Source: Leguminivora glycinivorella
Lineage: Eukaryota; Arthropoda; Insecta; Lepidoptera; Tortricidae
Direction of reading: 5' to 3'
NCBI RefSeq assembly: GCF_023078275.1
Contig: NC_062976.1
Coordinates: forward strand, 2,480,001-2,544,000
Length of the DNA: 64,000 bases
Shown: in pieces, positions 1-14,350 of the stretch
Numbering within the stretch: position 1 is the stretch's first letter
Layout of the letters: every line of letters starts with the position of its first letter
Position numbers and translations under genes: made by a program
Notes under the pieces: generated by a model
Told to the model about the DNA's origin: nothing
The model's database searches: none
Seen by the model: the letters and a program-made list of their open reading frames with translations, nothing else

Positions 1-3000
1 TGTGGCCCTAGAAAATACAAAACAAAAGAGTTCTAGGCATTCAGGATGCTTTTAGATTTTTTAAAATCATGTTTGAAATTTCGATTTTGTCAAGTTATAG
101 GTGTGATCTGCTGAAAGATTTTCACGAGTTCCAGGAGAGAACTAGGTCTTAAATGATAGCTGTGGCCCTAGACTGTACAGAACAAAAGAGTTCTAGGTAT
201 TCACGACCCTTTTAGAATTTTTTTAAAATCAAGTTTTGAAATTTCGATTTTGTCAAGTTACAGGTGTGATCTGCTGAAAGATTTTCACGAGTTGCAGGAG
301 AGAACTAGATCTTAAATGATAGCTGTGGGCCTAGGCTGTACAGAACAAAAGAGTTCTAGGTATTCAGGACCCTTTTAGATTTTTTTTAAATCAAGTTTGA
401 AATTTCGATTTTGTCAAGTTACAGGTGTGATCTGCTGAAAGATTTTCACGAGTTCCAGGAGAGAACTAGGTCTTAAATGATAGCTGTGGCCCTAGACTGT
501 ACAAAACAAAAGAGTTCTAGGCATTCAGGATGCTTTTAGATTTTTTTTAAAGTCATGTTTGAAATTTCGATTTTGTCAAGTTATAGGTGTGATCTGCTGA
601 AAGATTTTCACGAGTTCTAGGATAGAACTATCTCTTAAATGATAGCTGTGGCCCTAGAATATACAAAACAAAAGAGTTCTAGGCATTCAGGATGCTTTAA
701 GATTTTTTTTAAAATCATGTTTGAAATTTCGATTTTGTCAAGTTACGGGTGTGATCTGCTGAAAGATTTTCACGAGTTCTAGGATAGAACTAGGTCTTAA
801 ATGATAGCTGTGGCCCTAGACTGTACAAAACAAAAGAGTTCTAGGCATTCAGGATGCTTTTAGATTTGTTTTTAACTTAGGTATGAAATTTCGATTTTGT
901 CAAGTTACAGGTGTGATCTGCTGAAAGATTTTCACGAGATCCAGGAGAGAACTAGGTCTTAAATGATAGCTGTGGCCCTAGAAAATACAAAACAAAAGAG
1001 TTCTAGGCATTCAGGATGCTTTAAGATTTTTTAAAATCATGTTTGAAATTTCGATTTTGTCAAGTTACGGGTGTGATCTGCTGAAAGATTATCACGAGTT
1101 CTAGGATACAACTAGGTCTTAAATGATAGCTGTGGCCCTAGACTGTACAAAACAAAAGAGTTCTAGGCATTCAGGATGCTTTTAGATTTTTTAAAGTCAT
1201 GTTTGAAATTTCGATTTTGTCAAGTTATAGGTGTGATCTGCTGAAAGATTTTCACGAGTTCCAGGAGAGAACTAGGTCTTAAATGATAGCTGTGGCCCTA
1301 GACTGTGCAGAACAAAAGAGTTCTAGGTATTCAGGACCCTGTTAGAATTTTTTGAAATCAAGTTTGAAATTTCGATTTTGTCAAGTTACAGGTGTGATCT
1401 GCTGAAAGATTTTCACGAGTTCCAGGAGAGAACTAGGTCTTAAATGATAGCTGTGGCCCTAGACTGTACAAAACAAAAGAGTTCTAGGCATTCAGGATGT
1501 TTTTAGTTTTTTTTTTTAAATCATGTTTGAAATTTCGATTTTGTCAAGTTGCAGGTGTGATCTGCTGAAAGATTTTCACGAGTTCCAGGAATGAACTAGA
1601 TCTTAAATGATAGCTGTGGCGCTAGACTGTACAAAACAAAAGAGTTCTAGGCATTCAGGATGCTTTTAGATTTTTTTAAAGTCATGTTTGAAATTTCGAT
1701 TTTGTCAAGTTACGGGTGTGATCTGCTGAAAGATTTTCACGAGTTCTAGGATAGAACTAGGTCTTAAATGATAGCTGTGGCCCTAGACTGTACAAAACAA
1801 AAGAGTTCTAGGCATTCAGGATGCTTTTAGATTTGTTTTTAACTTAGGTATGAAATTTCGATTTTGTCAAGTTACAGGTGTGATCTGCTGAAAGATTTTC
1901 ACGAGATCCAGGAGAGAACTAGGTCTTAAATGATAGCTGTGGCCCTAGAAAATACAAAACAAAAGAGTTCTAGGCATTCAGGATGCTTTAAGATTTTTTT
2001 TAAATCATGTTTGAAATTTCGATTTTGTCAAGTTACGGGTGTGATCTGCTGAAAGATTATCACGAGTTCTAGGATACAACTAGGTCTTAAATGATAGCTG
2101 TGGCCCTAGACTGTACAAAACAAAAGAGTTCTAGGCATTCAGGATGCTTTTAGATTTTTTTAAAGTCATGTTTGAAATTTCGATTTTGTCAAGTTATAGG
2201 TGTGATCTGCTGAAAGATTTTCACGAGTTCCAGGAGAGAACTAGGTCTAAATGATAGCTGTGGCCCTAGACTGTGCAGAACAAAAGAGTTCTAGGTATTC
2301 AGGATCCTGTTAGAATTTTTTGAAATCAAGTTTGAAATTTCGATTTTGTCATGTTACAGGTGTGATCTGCTGAAAGATTTTCACGAGTTCCAGGAGAGAA
2401 CTAGGTCTTAAATGATAGCTGTGGCCCTAGACTGTACAAAACAAAAGAGTTCTAGGCATTCAGGATGTTTTTAGTTTTTTTTTTAAATCATGTTTGAAAT
2501 TTCGATTTTGTCAAGTTGCAGGTGTGATCTGCTGAAAGATTTTCACGAGTTCCAGGAATGAACTAGATCTTAAATGATAGCTGTGGCGCTAGACTGTACA
2601 AAACAAAAGAGTTCTAGGCATTCAGGATGCTTTTAGATTTTTTTTAGAGTCATGTTTGAAATTTGGATTTTGTCAAGTTACAGGTGTGATCTGCTGAAAG
2701 ATTTTCACGAGTTCTAGGATAGAACTAGGTCTTAAAAGATAGCTGTGGCCCTAGACTGTACCAAAACAAATGAGTTCTAGGCATTCAGGATGCTTTTAGA
2801 TTTTTTTTAAAGTCATGTTTGAAATTTCAATTTTGTCAAGTTATAGGTGTGATCTGCTGAAAGATTTTCACGAGTTCCAGGAGAGAACTAGGTCTTTAAT
2901 GATAGCTGTAGCCCTAGACTGTACAAAACAAAAGAGTTCTAGGCATTCAGGATGCTTTAAGATTTTTTTTAAAATCATGTTTGAAATTTCGATTTTGTCA

Positions 3001-3305
3001 AGTTACAGGTGTGATCTGCTGAAAGATTTTCAAGAGTTCTAGGATAGGACTAGGTCTTAAATGATAGCTGTGGCCCTAGACTGTACAAAACAAATGAGCT
3101 CTAGGCATTCAGGATGCTTTTAGATTTTTTTTAAAGTCATGTTTGAAATTTCGATTTTGTCAAGTTATAGGTGTGATCTGCTGAAAGATTTTCACGAGTT
3201 CCAGGAGAGAACTAGGTCTTAAATGATAGCTGTGGGCCTAGACTGTACAGAACAAAAGAGTTCTAGGTATTCACGACCCTTTTAGAATTTTTTTAAAATC
3301 AAGTT
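1..3305 (+). repeat. satellite array, forward arm
   Basis: About 20 head-to-tail monomers of roughly 160-164 bp, each carrying GCTGAAAGATTTTCACGAG, a run of T or A, and GTTCTAGGYATTCAGG. Monomers differ mainly in poly-T length and in a CATGTTTG / CAAGTTTG / TTAGGTATG variant block. Variant order repeats about every 967 bp (six monomers): the TTAACTTAGGTATG variant is near 870 and 1837, and the GTGGCGCTAG variant near 1616 and 2583. The array continues beyond the left edge. A short open frame at 2815-3042 is only read-through of the monomer. Confidence 0.97.
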
Positions 3306-6300
3306 AGAACTCTTTTGTTTTGTACAGTCTAGGGCCACAGCTATCATTTAAGACCTAGTTCTATCCTAGAACTCGTGAAAATCTTTCAGCAGATCACACC
3401 CGTAACTTGACAAAATCGAAATTTCAAACATGATTTTAAAAAAAATCTTAAAGCATCCTGAATGCCTAGAACTCTTTTGTTTTGTATATTCTAGGGCCAC
3501 AGCTATCATTTAAGACCTAGTTCTCTCCTGGATCTCGTGAAAATCTTTCAGCAGATCACACCTGTAACTTGACAAAATCGAAATTTCATACCTAAGTTAA
3601 AAACAAATCTAAAAGCATCCTGAATGCTTAGAACTCTTTTGTTTTGTACAGTCTAGGGCCACAGCTATCATTTAAGACCTAGTTCTCTCCTGGAACTCGT
3701 GAAAATCTTTCAGCAGATCACACCTGTAACTTGACAAAATCGAAATTTCAAAACTTGATTTTAAAAAAATTCTAAAAGGGTCGTGAATACCTAGAACTCT
3801 TTTGTTCTGTACAGTCTAGGGCCACAGCTATCATTTAAGACCTAGTTCTCTCCTGGAACTCGTGAAAATCTTTCAGCAGATCACACCTATAACTTGACAA
3901 AATCGAAATTTCAAACATGACTTTAAAAAAATCTAAAAGCATCCTGAATGCCTAGAACTCTTTTGTTTTGTACAATCTAGGGCCACAGCTATCATTTAAG
4001 ACCTAGTTGTATCCTAGACCTCGTGAAAATCTTTCAGCAGATCACACCCGTAACTTGACAAAATCGAAATTTCAAACATGATTTTAAAAAAAATCTTAAA
4101 GCATCCTGAATGCCTAGAACTCTTTTGTTTTGTATATTCTAGGGCCACAGCTATCATTTAAGACCTAGTTCTCTCCTGGAACTCGTGAAAATCTTTCAGC
4201 AGATCACACCTGTAACTTGACAAAATCGAAATTTTATACCTAAGTTAAAAAAAAATCTAAAAGCATCCTGAATGCCTATAACTCTTTTGGTTTGTACAGT
4301 CTAGGGCCACAGCTATCATTTAAGACCTAGTTCTCTCCTGGAACTCGTGAAAATCTTTCAGCAGATCACACCTGTAACTTGACAAAATCGAAATTTCATA
4401 CCTAAGTTAAAAAAAAAATCTAAAAGCATCCTGAATGCCTAGAACTCTTTTGTTTTGTACAGTCTAGGGCGACAGATATCATTTAAGACCTAGTTCTCTC
4501 CTGGAACTCGTGAAAATCTATCAGCAGATCACACCTGTAACTTGACAAAATCGAAATTTCAAACTTGATTTAAAAAAATATCTAAAAGAGTCTGAATACC
4601 TAGAACTCTTTTGTTCTGTATAGTCTAGGGCCACAGCTATCATTTAAGACCTAGTTCTCTCCTGGAACTCGTGAAAATCTTTCAGCAGATCACACCTATA
4701 ACTTGACAAAATCGAAATTTCAAACATGACTTTAAAAAAAATCTAAAAGCATCCTGAATGCCTAGAACTCTTTTGTTTTGTACAGTCTAGCGCCACAGCT
4801 ATCATTTAAGATCTAGTTCTTTCCTGGAACTCTTGAAAATCTTTCAGCAGATCACACCTGTAACTTGACAAAATCGAAATTTCAAACATGATTAAAAAAA
4901 AAAAACTAAAAACATCCTGAATGCCTAGAACTCTTTTGTTTTGTACAGTCTAGGGCCACAGCTATCATTTAAGACCTAGTTCTCTCCTGGAACTCGTGAA
5001 AATCTTTCAGCAGGTCACACCTGTAAATTGACAAAATCGAAATTTCAAACTTGATTTAAAAAAAAATCTAAAAGGGTCCTGAATACCTAGAACTCTTTTG
5101 TTCTGTACAGTCTAGGGCCACAGCTATCATTTAAGACCTAGTTCTCTCCTAGAACTCGTGAAAATCTTTCAGCAGATCACACCTGTAACTTGACAAAATC
5201 GAAATTTCAAATTTGATTTCAAAAAATTTTAAAAGGGTCCTGAATACCTAGAACTCTTTTGTTCTGTACATTCTAGGGCCACAGCTATCATTTAAGACCT
5301 AGTTGTATCCTAGAACTCGTGAGAATCTTTCAGCAGATCACACCCGTAACTTGACAAAATCGAAATTTCAAACATGATTTAAAAAAAAATCTTAAAGCAT
5401 CCTGAATGCCTAGAACTCTTTTGTTTTGTATATTCTAGGGCTACAGCTATCATTTAAGACCTAGTTCTCTCCTGGATCTCGTGAAAATCTTTCAGCAGAT
5501 CACACCTGTAACTTGACAAAATCGAAATTTCATACCTAAGTTAAATAGAAATCTAAAAGCATCCTGAATGCCTAGAACTCTTTTGTTTTGTACAGTCTAG
5601 CGCCACAGCTATCATTTAAGACCTAGTTCTCTCCTGGAAATCCTGAAAATCTTTCAGCAGATCACACCTGTAACTTGACAAAATCGAAATTTCAAACTTG
5701 ATTTAAAAAAAAATCTAAAAGGGTCCTGAATGCCTAGAACTCTTTTGTTCTGTACAGTCTAGGGCCACAGCTATCATTTAAGGCCTAGTTCTATCTTAAA
5801 ACTCGTGAAAATCTTTCAGCAGATCACACCCGTAACTTGACAAAATCGAAATTTCATTTCTAAGTTAAAAACAAATTTAAAAGCATCCTGAATGCCTAGA
5901 ACTTTTTTGTTTTGTACAGTCTAGGGCCACAGCTATCATTCAAGACCTAGTTCTCTCCTGGAACTCGTGATAATCTTTCAGCAGATCACACCTGTAACTT
6001 GACTAAATCGAAATTTCAAACTTGATTTAAAAAAATATCTAAAAGAGTCCTTAATACCTAGAACTCTTTTGTTCTGTATAGTCTAGGGCCACAGCTATCA
6101 TTTAACACCTAGTTCTCTCCTGGAACTCGTGAAAATCTTTCAGCAGATCACACCTGTAACTTGACAAAATCGAAATTTCAAACTTGATTTAAAAAAATAT
6201 CTAAAAGAGTCCTTAATACCTAGAACTCTTTTGTTCTGTATAGTCTAGGGCCACAGCTATCATTCAAGACCTAGTTCTCTCCTGGAACTCGTGAAAATCT

Positions 6301-9300
6301 TTCAGCAGATCACACCTGTAACTTGACTAAATCGAAATTTCAAACTTGATTTCAAAAAATTCTAAAAGGGTCCTGAATACCTAGAACTCTTTTGTTCTGC
6401 ACAGTCTAGGGCCACAGCTATCATTTAAGACCTAGTTCTCTCCTGGAACTCGTGAAAATCTTTCAGCAGATCACACCTATAACTTGACAAAATCGAAATT
6501 TCAAACATGACTTTAAAAAAAATCTAAAAGCATCCTGAATGCCTAGAACTCTTTTGTTTTGTACAGTCTAGGGCCACAGCTATCATTTAAGACCTAGTTC
6601 TATCCTAGAACTCGTGACAATCTTTCAGCAGATCACACCTGTAACTTGACAAAATCGAAATTTCGAAACTTGATTTAAAAAAAAATTCTAAAAGGGTCGT
6701 GAATACCTAGAACTCTTTTGTTCTGTACAGTCTAGGGCCACAGCTATCATTTAAGACCTAGTTCTTTCCTGGAACTCATGAAAATCTTTCAGCAGATCAC
6801 ACCTGTAACTTGACAAAATCGAAATTTCAAACTTGATTTAAAAAAATATCTAAAAGAGTCCTAAATACCTAGAACTCTTTTGTTCTGTATAGTCTAGGGC
6901 CACAGCTATCATTTAAGACCTAGTTCTCTCCTGGAACTCGTGAAAATCTTTCAGCAGATCACACCTATAACTTGACAAAATCGAAATTTCAAACATGACT
7001 TTAAAAAAAATCTAAAAGCATCCTGAATGCCTAGAACTCTTTTGTTTTGTACAGTCTAGCGCCACAGCTATCATTTAAGATCTAGTTCATTCCTGGAACT
7101 CGTGAAAATCTTTCAGCAGATCACACCTGCAACTTGACAAAATCGAAATTTCAAACATGACTTTAAAAAAAAATCTTAAAGCATCCTGAATGCCTAGAAC
7201 TCTTTTGTTTTGTACAGTCTAGGGCCACAGCTATCATTTAAGACCTAGTTCTCTCCTGGAATTCGTGAAAATCTTTCAGCAGATCACACCTGTAACTTGA
7301 CAAAATCGAAATTTCAAACTTGATTTCAAAAAATTCTAAAAGGGTCCTGAATACCTAGAACTCTTTTGTTCTGTACAGTCTAGGGCCACAGCTATCATTT
7401 AAGACCTAGTTCTCTCCTGGAACTCGTGAAAATCTTTCAGCAGATCACACCTAAAACTTGACAAAATCGAAATTTCAAACATGACTTTAAAAAAAATCTA
7501 AAAGGGTCCTGAATACCTAGAACTCTTTTATTTTGTACAGTCTAGGGCCACAGCTATCATTTAAGACCTAGTTCTATCCTAGAACTCGTGAAAATCTTTC
7601 AGCAGATCACACCCGTAACTTGACAAAATCGAAATTTCAAACATGATTTTAAAAAAAATCTTAAAGCATCCTGAATGCCTAGAACTCTTTTGTTTTGTAT
7701 ATTCTAGGGCCACAGCTATCATTTAAGACCTAGTTCTCTCCTGGATCTCGTGAAAATCTTTCAGCAGATCACACCTGTAACTTGACAAAATCGAAATTTC
7801 ATACCTAAGTTAAAAACAAATCTAAAAGCATCCTGAATGCCTAGAACTCTTTTGTTTTGTACAGTCTAGGGCCACAGCTATCATTTAAGACCTAGTTCTC
7901 TCCTGGATCTCGTGAAAATCTTTCAGCAGATCACACCTAAAACTTGACAAAATCGAAATTTCAAACATGACTTTAAAAAAAATCTAAAAGGGTCCTGAAT
8001 ACCTAGAACTCTTTTGTTCTGTACAGTCTAGGGCCACAGCTATCATTTAAGACCTAGTTCTATCCTAGAACTCGTGAAAATCTTTCAGCAGATCACACCC
8101 GTAACTTGACAAAATCGAAATTTCAAACATGATTTTAAAAAAATCTTAAAGCATCCTGAATGCCTAGAACTCTTTTGTTTTGTATATTCTAGGGCCACAG
8201 CTATCATTTAAGACCTAGTTCTCTCCTGGATCTCGTGAAAATCTTTCAGCAGATCACACCTGTAACTTGACAAAATCGAAATTTCATACCTAAGTTAAAA
8301 ACAAATCTAAAAGCATCCTGAATGCCTAGAACTCTTTTGTTTTGTACAGTCTAGGGCCACAGCTATCATTTAAGACCTAGTTCTCTCCTGGAACTCGTGA
8401 AAATCTTTCAGCAGATCACACCTGTAACTTGACAAAATCGAAATTTCAAACTTTATTTCAAAAAATTCTAAAAGGGTCCTGAATACCTGGAACTCTTTTG
8501 TTCTGTACAGTCTAGGGCCACAGCTATCATTTAAGACCTAGTTCTCTCCTGGAACTCGTGAAAATCTTTCAGCAGATCACACCTAAAACTAGACAAAATC
8601 GAAATTTCAAACATGACTTTAAAAAAAATCTAAAAGCATCCTGAATGCCTAGAACTCTTTTGTTTTGTACAGTCTAGGGCCACAGCTATCATTTAAGACC
8701 TAGTTCTATCCTAGAACTCGTGAAAATCTTTCAGCAGATCACACCTGTAACTTGACAAAATCGAAATTTCAAACATGACTTTAAAAAAAATCTAATAGCA
8801 TCCTGAATGCCTAGAACTCTTTTGTTTTGTACAGTCTAGGGCCACAGCTATCATTTAAGACCTAGTTCTATCTTAGAAGTCGTGAAAATCTTTCAGCAGA
8901 TCACACCCGTAACTTGACAAAATTGAAATTTCAAACATGATTTAAAAACAAATCTTAAAGCATCCTGAATGCCTAGAACTCTTTTGTTTTGTATATTCTA
9001 GGGCCACAGCTATCATTTAAGACCTAGTTCTCTCCTGGATCTCGTGAAAATCTTTCAGCAGATCACACCTGTTACTTGACAAAATCAAAATTTAATACCT
9101 AAGTTAAAAAAAAATCTAAAAGCATCCTGAATGCCTAGAACTCTTTTGTTTTGTACAGTCTAGCGCCACAGCTATCATTTAAGATTTAGTTCTCTCCTGG
9201 AACTCGTGAAAATCTTTCAGCAGATCACACCTGTAACTTGACAAAATCGAAATTTCAAACATGATTTTAAAAAAAATCTTAAAGCATCCTGAATGCCTAG

Positions 9301-12300
9301 AACTCTTTTGTTTTGTACAGTCTAGGGCCACAGCTATCATTAAAGATCTAGTTCTATCCTAGAACTCGTGAAAATCTTTCAGCAGATCACACCCGTAACT
9401 TGACAAAATCGAAATTTCAAACATGATTTTAAAAAAAATCTAAAAGCATCCTGAATGCCTAGAACTCTTTTGTTTTGTATATTCTAGGGCCACAGCTATC
9501 ATTTAAGACCTAGTTCTCTCCTGGATCTCGTGAAAATCTTTCAGCAGATCACACCTGTAACTTGACAAAATCGAAATTTCATACCTAAGTTAAAAACAAA
9601 TCTAAAAGCATCCTGAATGCCTAGAACTCTTTTGTTTTGTACAGTCTAGGGCCACAGCTATCATTTAAGACCTAGTTCTCTCCTGGAACTCGTGAAAATC
9701 TTTCAGCAGATCACACCTGTAACTTGACAAAATCGAAATTTCAAACTTGATTTCAAAAAATTCTAAAAGGGTCCTGAATACCTAGAACTCTTTTGTTCTG
9801 CACAGTCTAGGGCCACAGCTATCATTTAAGACCTAGTTCTCTCCTGGAACTCGTGAAAATCTTTCAGCAGATCACACCTATAACTTGACAAAATCGAAAT
9901 TTCAAACATGACTTTAAAAAAAATCTAAAAGCATCCTGAATGCCTAGAACTCTTTTGGTTTGTACAGTCTAGGGCCACAGCTATCATATAAGACCTAGTT
10001 CTATCCTAGAACTCGTGAAAATCTTTCAGCAGATCACACCTGTTACTTGACAAAATCGAAATTTCGAAACTTGATTTAAAAAAAAATTCTAAAAGGGTCG
10101 TGAATACCTAGAACTCTTTTGTTCTGTACAGTCTAGGGCCACAGCTATCATTTAAGACCTAGTTCTCTCCTGGAACTCATGAAAATCTTTCAGCAGATCA
10201 CACCTGTAACTTGACAAAATCGAAATTTAAAACTTGATTTAAAAAAATATCTAAAAGAGTCCTAAATACCTAGAACTCTTTTGTTCTGTATAGTCTAGGG
10301 CCACAGCTATCATTTAAGACCTAGTTCTCTCCTGGAACTCGTGAAAATCTTTCAGCAGATCACACCTATAACTTGACAAAATCGAAATTTCAAACATGAC
10401 TTTAAAAAAAATCTAAAAGCATCCTGAATGCCTAGAACTCTTTTGTTTTGTACAGTCTAGCGCCACAGCTATCATTTAAGATCTAGTTCATTCCTGGAAC
10501 TCGTGAAAATCTTTCAGCAGATCACACCTGCAACTTGACAAAATCGAAATTTCAAACATGACTTTAAAAAAAAATCTTAAAGCATCCTGAATGCCTAGAA
10601 CTCTTTTGTTTTGTACAGTCTAGGGCCACAGCTATCATTTAAGACCTAGTTCTCTCCTGGAATTCGTGAAAATCTTTCAGCAGATCACACCTGTAACTTG
10701 ACAAAATCGAAATTTCAAACTTGATTTCAAAAAATTCTAAAAGGGTCCTGAATACCTAGAACTCTTTTGTTCTGTACAGTCTAGGGCCACAGCTATCATT
10801 TAAGACCTAGTTCTCTCCTGGAACTCGTGAAAATCTTTCAGCAGATCACACCTAAAACTTGACAAAATCGAAATTTCAAACATGACTTTAAAAAAAATCT
10901 AAAAGGGTCCTGAATACCTAGAACTCTTTTGTTCTGTACAGTCTAGGGCCACAGCTATCATTTAAGACCTAGTTCTATCCTAGAACTCGTGAAAATCTTT
11001 CAGCAGATCACACCCGTAACTTGACAAAATCGAAATTTCAAACATGATTTTAAAAAAAATCTTAAAGCATCCTGAATGCCTAGAACTCTTTTGTTTTGTA
11101 TATTCTAGGGCCACAGCTATCATTTAAGACCTAGTTCTCTCCTGAATCTCGTGAAAATCTTTCAGCAGATCACACCTGTAACTTGACAAAATCGAAATTT
11201 CATACCTAAGTTAAAAACAAATCTAAAAGCATCCTGAATGCCTAGAACTCTTTTGTTTTGTACAGTCTAGGGCCACAGCTATCATTTAAGACCTAGTTCT
11301 CTCCTGGAACTCGTGAAAATCTTTCAGCAGATCACACCTGTAACTTGACAAAATCGAAATTTCAAACTTTATTTCAAAAAATTCTAAAAGGGTCCTGAAT
11401 ACCTAGAACTCTTTTGTTCTGCACAGTCTAGGGCCACAGCTATCATTTAAGACCTAGTTCTCTCCTGGAACTCGTGAAAATCTTTCAGCAGATCACACCT
11501 AAAACTAGACAAAATCGAAATTTCAAACATGACTTTAAAAAAAATCTAAAAGCATCCTGAATGCCTAGAACTCTTTTGTTTTGTACAGTCTAGGGCCACA
11601 GCTATCATTTAAGACCTAGTTCTATCCTAGAACTCGTGAAAATCTTTCAGCAGATCACACCTGTAACTTGACAAAATCGAAATTTCAAACATGACTTTAA
11701 AAAAAATCTAATAGCATCCTGAATGCCTAGAACTCTTTTGTTTTGTACAGTCTAGGGCCACAGCTATCATTTAAGACCTAGTTCTCTCCTGGAACTCGTG
11801 AAAATCTTTCAGCAGATCACACCCTGTATCTTGACAAAATCGAAATTTCAAACATGATTTTAAAAAAAATCTAAAAGGGTCCTGAATACCTAGAACTCTT
11901 TTGTTCTGTACAGTCTAGGGCCACAGCTATCATTTAAGACCTAGTTCTCTCCTGCAACTCGTGAAAATCTTTCAGCAGATCACACCTGTTACTTGACAAA
12001 ATCGAAATTTCGAAACTTGATTTAAAAAAAAATTCTAGAAGGGTCGTGAATACCTAGAACTCTTTTGTTCTGTACAGTCTAGGGCCACAGCTATCATTTA
12101 AGACCTAGTTCTCTCCTGGAACTCGTGAAAATCTTTCAGCAGATCACACCTGTAACTTGACAAAATCGAAATTTCAAACATGATTTTAAAAAAATCTTAA
12201 AGCATCCTGAATGCCTAGAACTCTTTTGTTTTGTACAGTCTAGGGCCACAGCTATCATTTAAGACCTAGTTCTCTCCTGGAACTCGTGAAAATCTTTCAG

Positions 12301-13430
12301 CAGATCACACCTGTAACTTGACAAAATCGAAATTTCAAACTTGATTTCAAAAAATTCTAACAGGGTCCTGAATACCTAGAACTCTTTTGTTCTGCACAGT
12401 CTTGGGCCACAGCTATCATTTAAGACCTAGTTCTCTCCTGGAACTCGTGAAAATCTTTCAGCAGATCACACTTAATACTTGACAAAATCGAAATTTCAAA
12501 CATGACTTTAAAAAAAATCTAAAAGCATCCTGAATGCCTAGAACTCTTTTGTTTTGTACAGTCTAGGGCCACAGCTATCATTTAAGACCTAGTTCTATCC
12601 TAGAACTCGTGAAAATCTTTCAGCAGATCACACCTGTAACTTGACAAAATCGAAATTTCAAACATGATTTAAAAAAAAATCTTAAAGCATCCTGAATGCC
12701 TAGAACTCTTTTGTTTTGTATATTCTACGGCCACAGCTATCATTTAAGATCTAGTTCTCTCCTGGATCTCGTGAAAATCTTTCAGCAGATCACACCTGCA
12801 ACTTGACAAAATCGAAATTTCAAACATGATTAAAAAAAAAAACTAAAAACATCCTGAATGCCTAGAACTCTTTTGTTTTGTACAGTCTAGGGCCACAGCT
12901 ATCATTTAAGACCTAGTTCTCTCCTGGAACTCGTGGAAATCTTTCAGCAGATCACACCTGTAACTTGACAAAATCGAAATTTCAAACATGATAAAAAAAA
13001 ATCAAAAAGCATCCTGAATGCCTAGAACTCTTTTGTTTTGTATATTCTAGGGCCACAGCTATCATTTAAGACCTAGTTCTCTCCTGGAACTCGTGATAAT
13101 CTTTCAGCAGATCACACCTGTAACTTGACAAAATCGAAATTTCAAACTTGATTTAAAAAAAAATCTAAAAGCTACCTGAATGCCTAGAACTCTTTTGTTT
13201 TGTACAGTCTAGGGCCACAGCTATCATTCAAGACCTAGTTCTCTCCTGGAACTCGTGAAAATCTTTCAGCAGATCACACCTGTAACTTGACAAAATCGAA
13301 ACTTCAAACTTGATTTAAAAAAAATTCTAAAAGGGTCCTGAATACCTAGAACTCTTTTGTTCTGTACAGTCTAGGGCCACAGCTATCATTTTAGACCTAA
13401 TTACGGCCTAGAACTCCATGAAATATTTGA
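3306..13430 (-). repeat. satellite array, reverse arm
   Basis: The same monomer family in the opposite orientation, about 62 copies, starting abruptly after CAAGTT at 3305. Copies are highly similar. A block near 6350-9750 recurs about 3.4 kb later: the CTAGTTCATTCC variant is at 7083 and 10484, the CTAAAACTTGAC variant at 7451 and 10852, and the TTCTGCACAG variant near 6396 and 9796. The last copies, near 13380, are degraded. Confidence 0.97.
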
Positions 13431-13560
13431 GCATAGCACTGTATTATGTTTGAAAAATTATATATTATTAATGTTTTGTTTTTTTTTGGATTTGTTACTT
13501 GAGTAAGAGCCTAGAACTCGTGAGTTCTGTAAACGATGGAGCTAGATCTTTTATTTGGTT
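13431..13560 (-). repeat. degenerate satellite fringe
   Basis: Scraps such as GAGCCTAGAACTCGTGAG near 13507 recall the monomer, but no full unit remains. The array edge therefore decays over about 130 bp instead of ending at a clean junction. Confidence 0.55.
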
Positions 13561-13919
13561 CCAAAATTACATTTGTGTGTTTATAAATTACACCAGCAGA
13601 GCATGTGTGAAGTTAGCATATCAATTTATTTGAAAATAACTGCCAAATCCTGGTGATGGTCAGTGCTTTGGTTTATTTTTGTCAGGAACTCCTGGTTTTC
13701 GTGTGGCGGAGCTGTGTACAAAATTTTAATCCATTCGGGAACAAATGATATGCTGGAGTGGGAAGTTAGCATATCAATTTGTCAAAATCCATAGTAACGA
13801 TTTTTTGTATAAATATGCCAGAACTATTGTTATAAAGTATCAGGAACTCTAGAACTATTGTGCATGCTAATAGAACTCCAATAAAAACTTGATTTGCTAG
13901 ACTTTGATATGCCAACTTC

Positions 13920-14030
13920 ACAGACATAATCTGCGGCGTATCACGCTTTAGCAAGTATGTCAGTGTGAGAGTGACAGATGTCTTATCCACGTGGATAAGT
14001 GATAAAATTGGCAGCATGATACGCCGACAG
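13920..14030 (+). repeat. MITE end, ATCCACGTGGATAA family
   Basis: Matches the right two thirds of the element at 63651-63800, including GTGAGAGTGACAGATG, ATCCACGTGGATAA and the terminal TGATACGCCG. The left inverted terminus is mostly lost. Confidence 0.7.
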
Positions 14031-14189
14031 GATCATTCGCAAGAGAAATCAAGGACATATCAAGGATAGGAAAAGGATTGCAAACGAGAGGCTATAAGTA
14101 GGTACACACGAATCTAACAACTTTTGACATAGGTTTGGGCGTACCTTAGAAACCAGATAAATACAAGTTTTACATACTCAAAAAACTAG

Positions 14190-14350
14190 AAACTGACAGG
14201 AGCTGGATGCGAGCAGCCGAATCGAACACGGCGGCGTGAAATTGGGGAGGCCTATGTCCAGCAGTGGACTACGATAGGCTGAGGATGATGATTGATGATA
14301 ATGATGATGATGATTAGGTATGATGAGGACATTGACGACGACGACAAAAA
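14190..14350 (+). mobile_element. LINE 3' end with GATGAT tail
   Basis: GGGGAGGCCTATGTCCAGCA followed by GTGGACTACGATAGGCTGA and a (GATGAT)n tail is the usual 3' end of a common lepidopteran non-LTR retrotransposon. Only the noncoding tail is present (5'-truncated). Confidence 0.7.

Noticed and set aside
2815..3042. 75-codon open frame in the satellite
   Set aside because: It spans about one and a half monomers and repeats its own peptide; chance absence of a stop.
1..13430. CRISPR-like array
   Set aside because: Units are 160 bp satellite monomers without unique spacers, in a eukaryotic genome.
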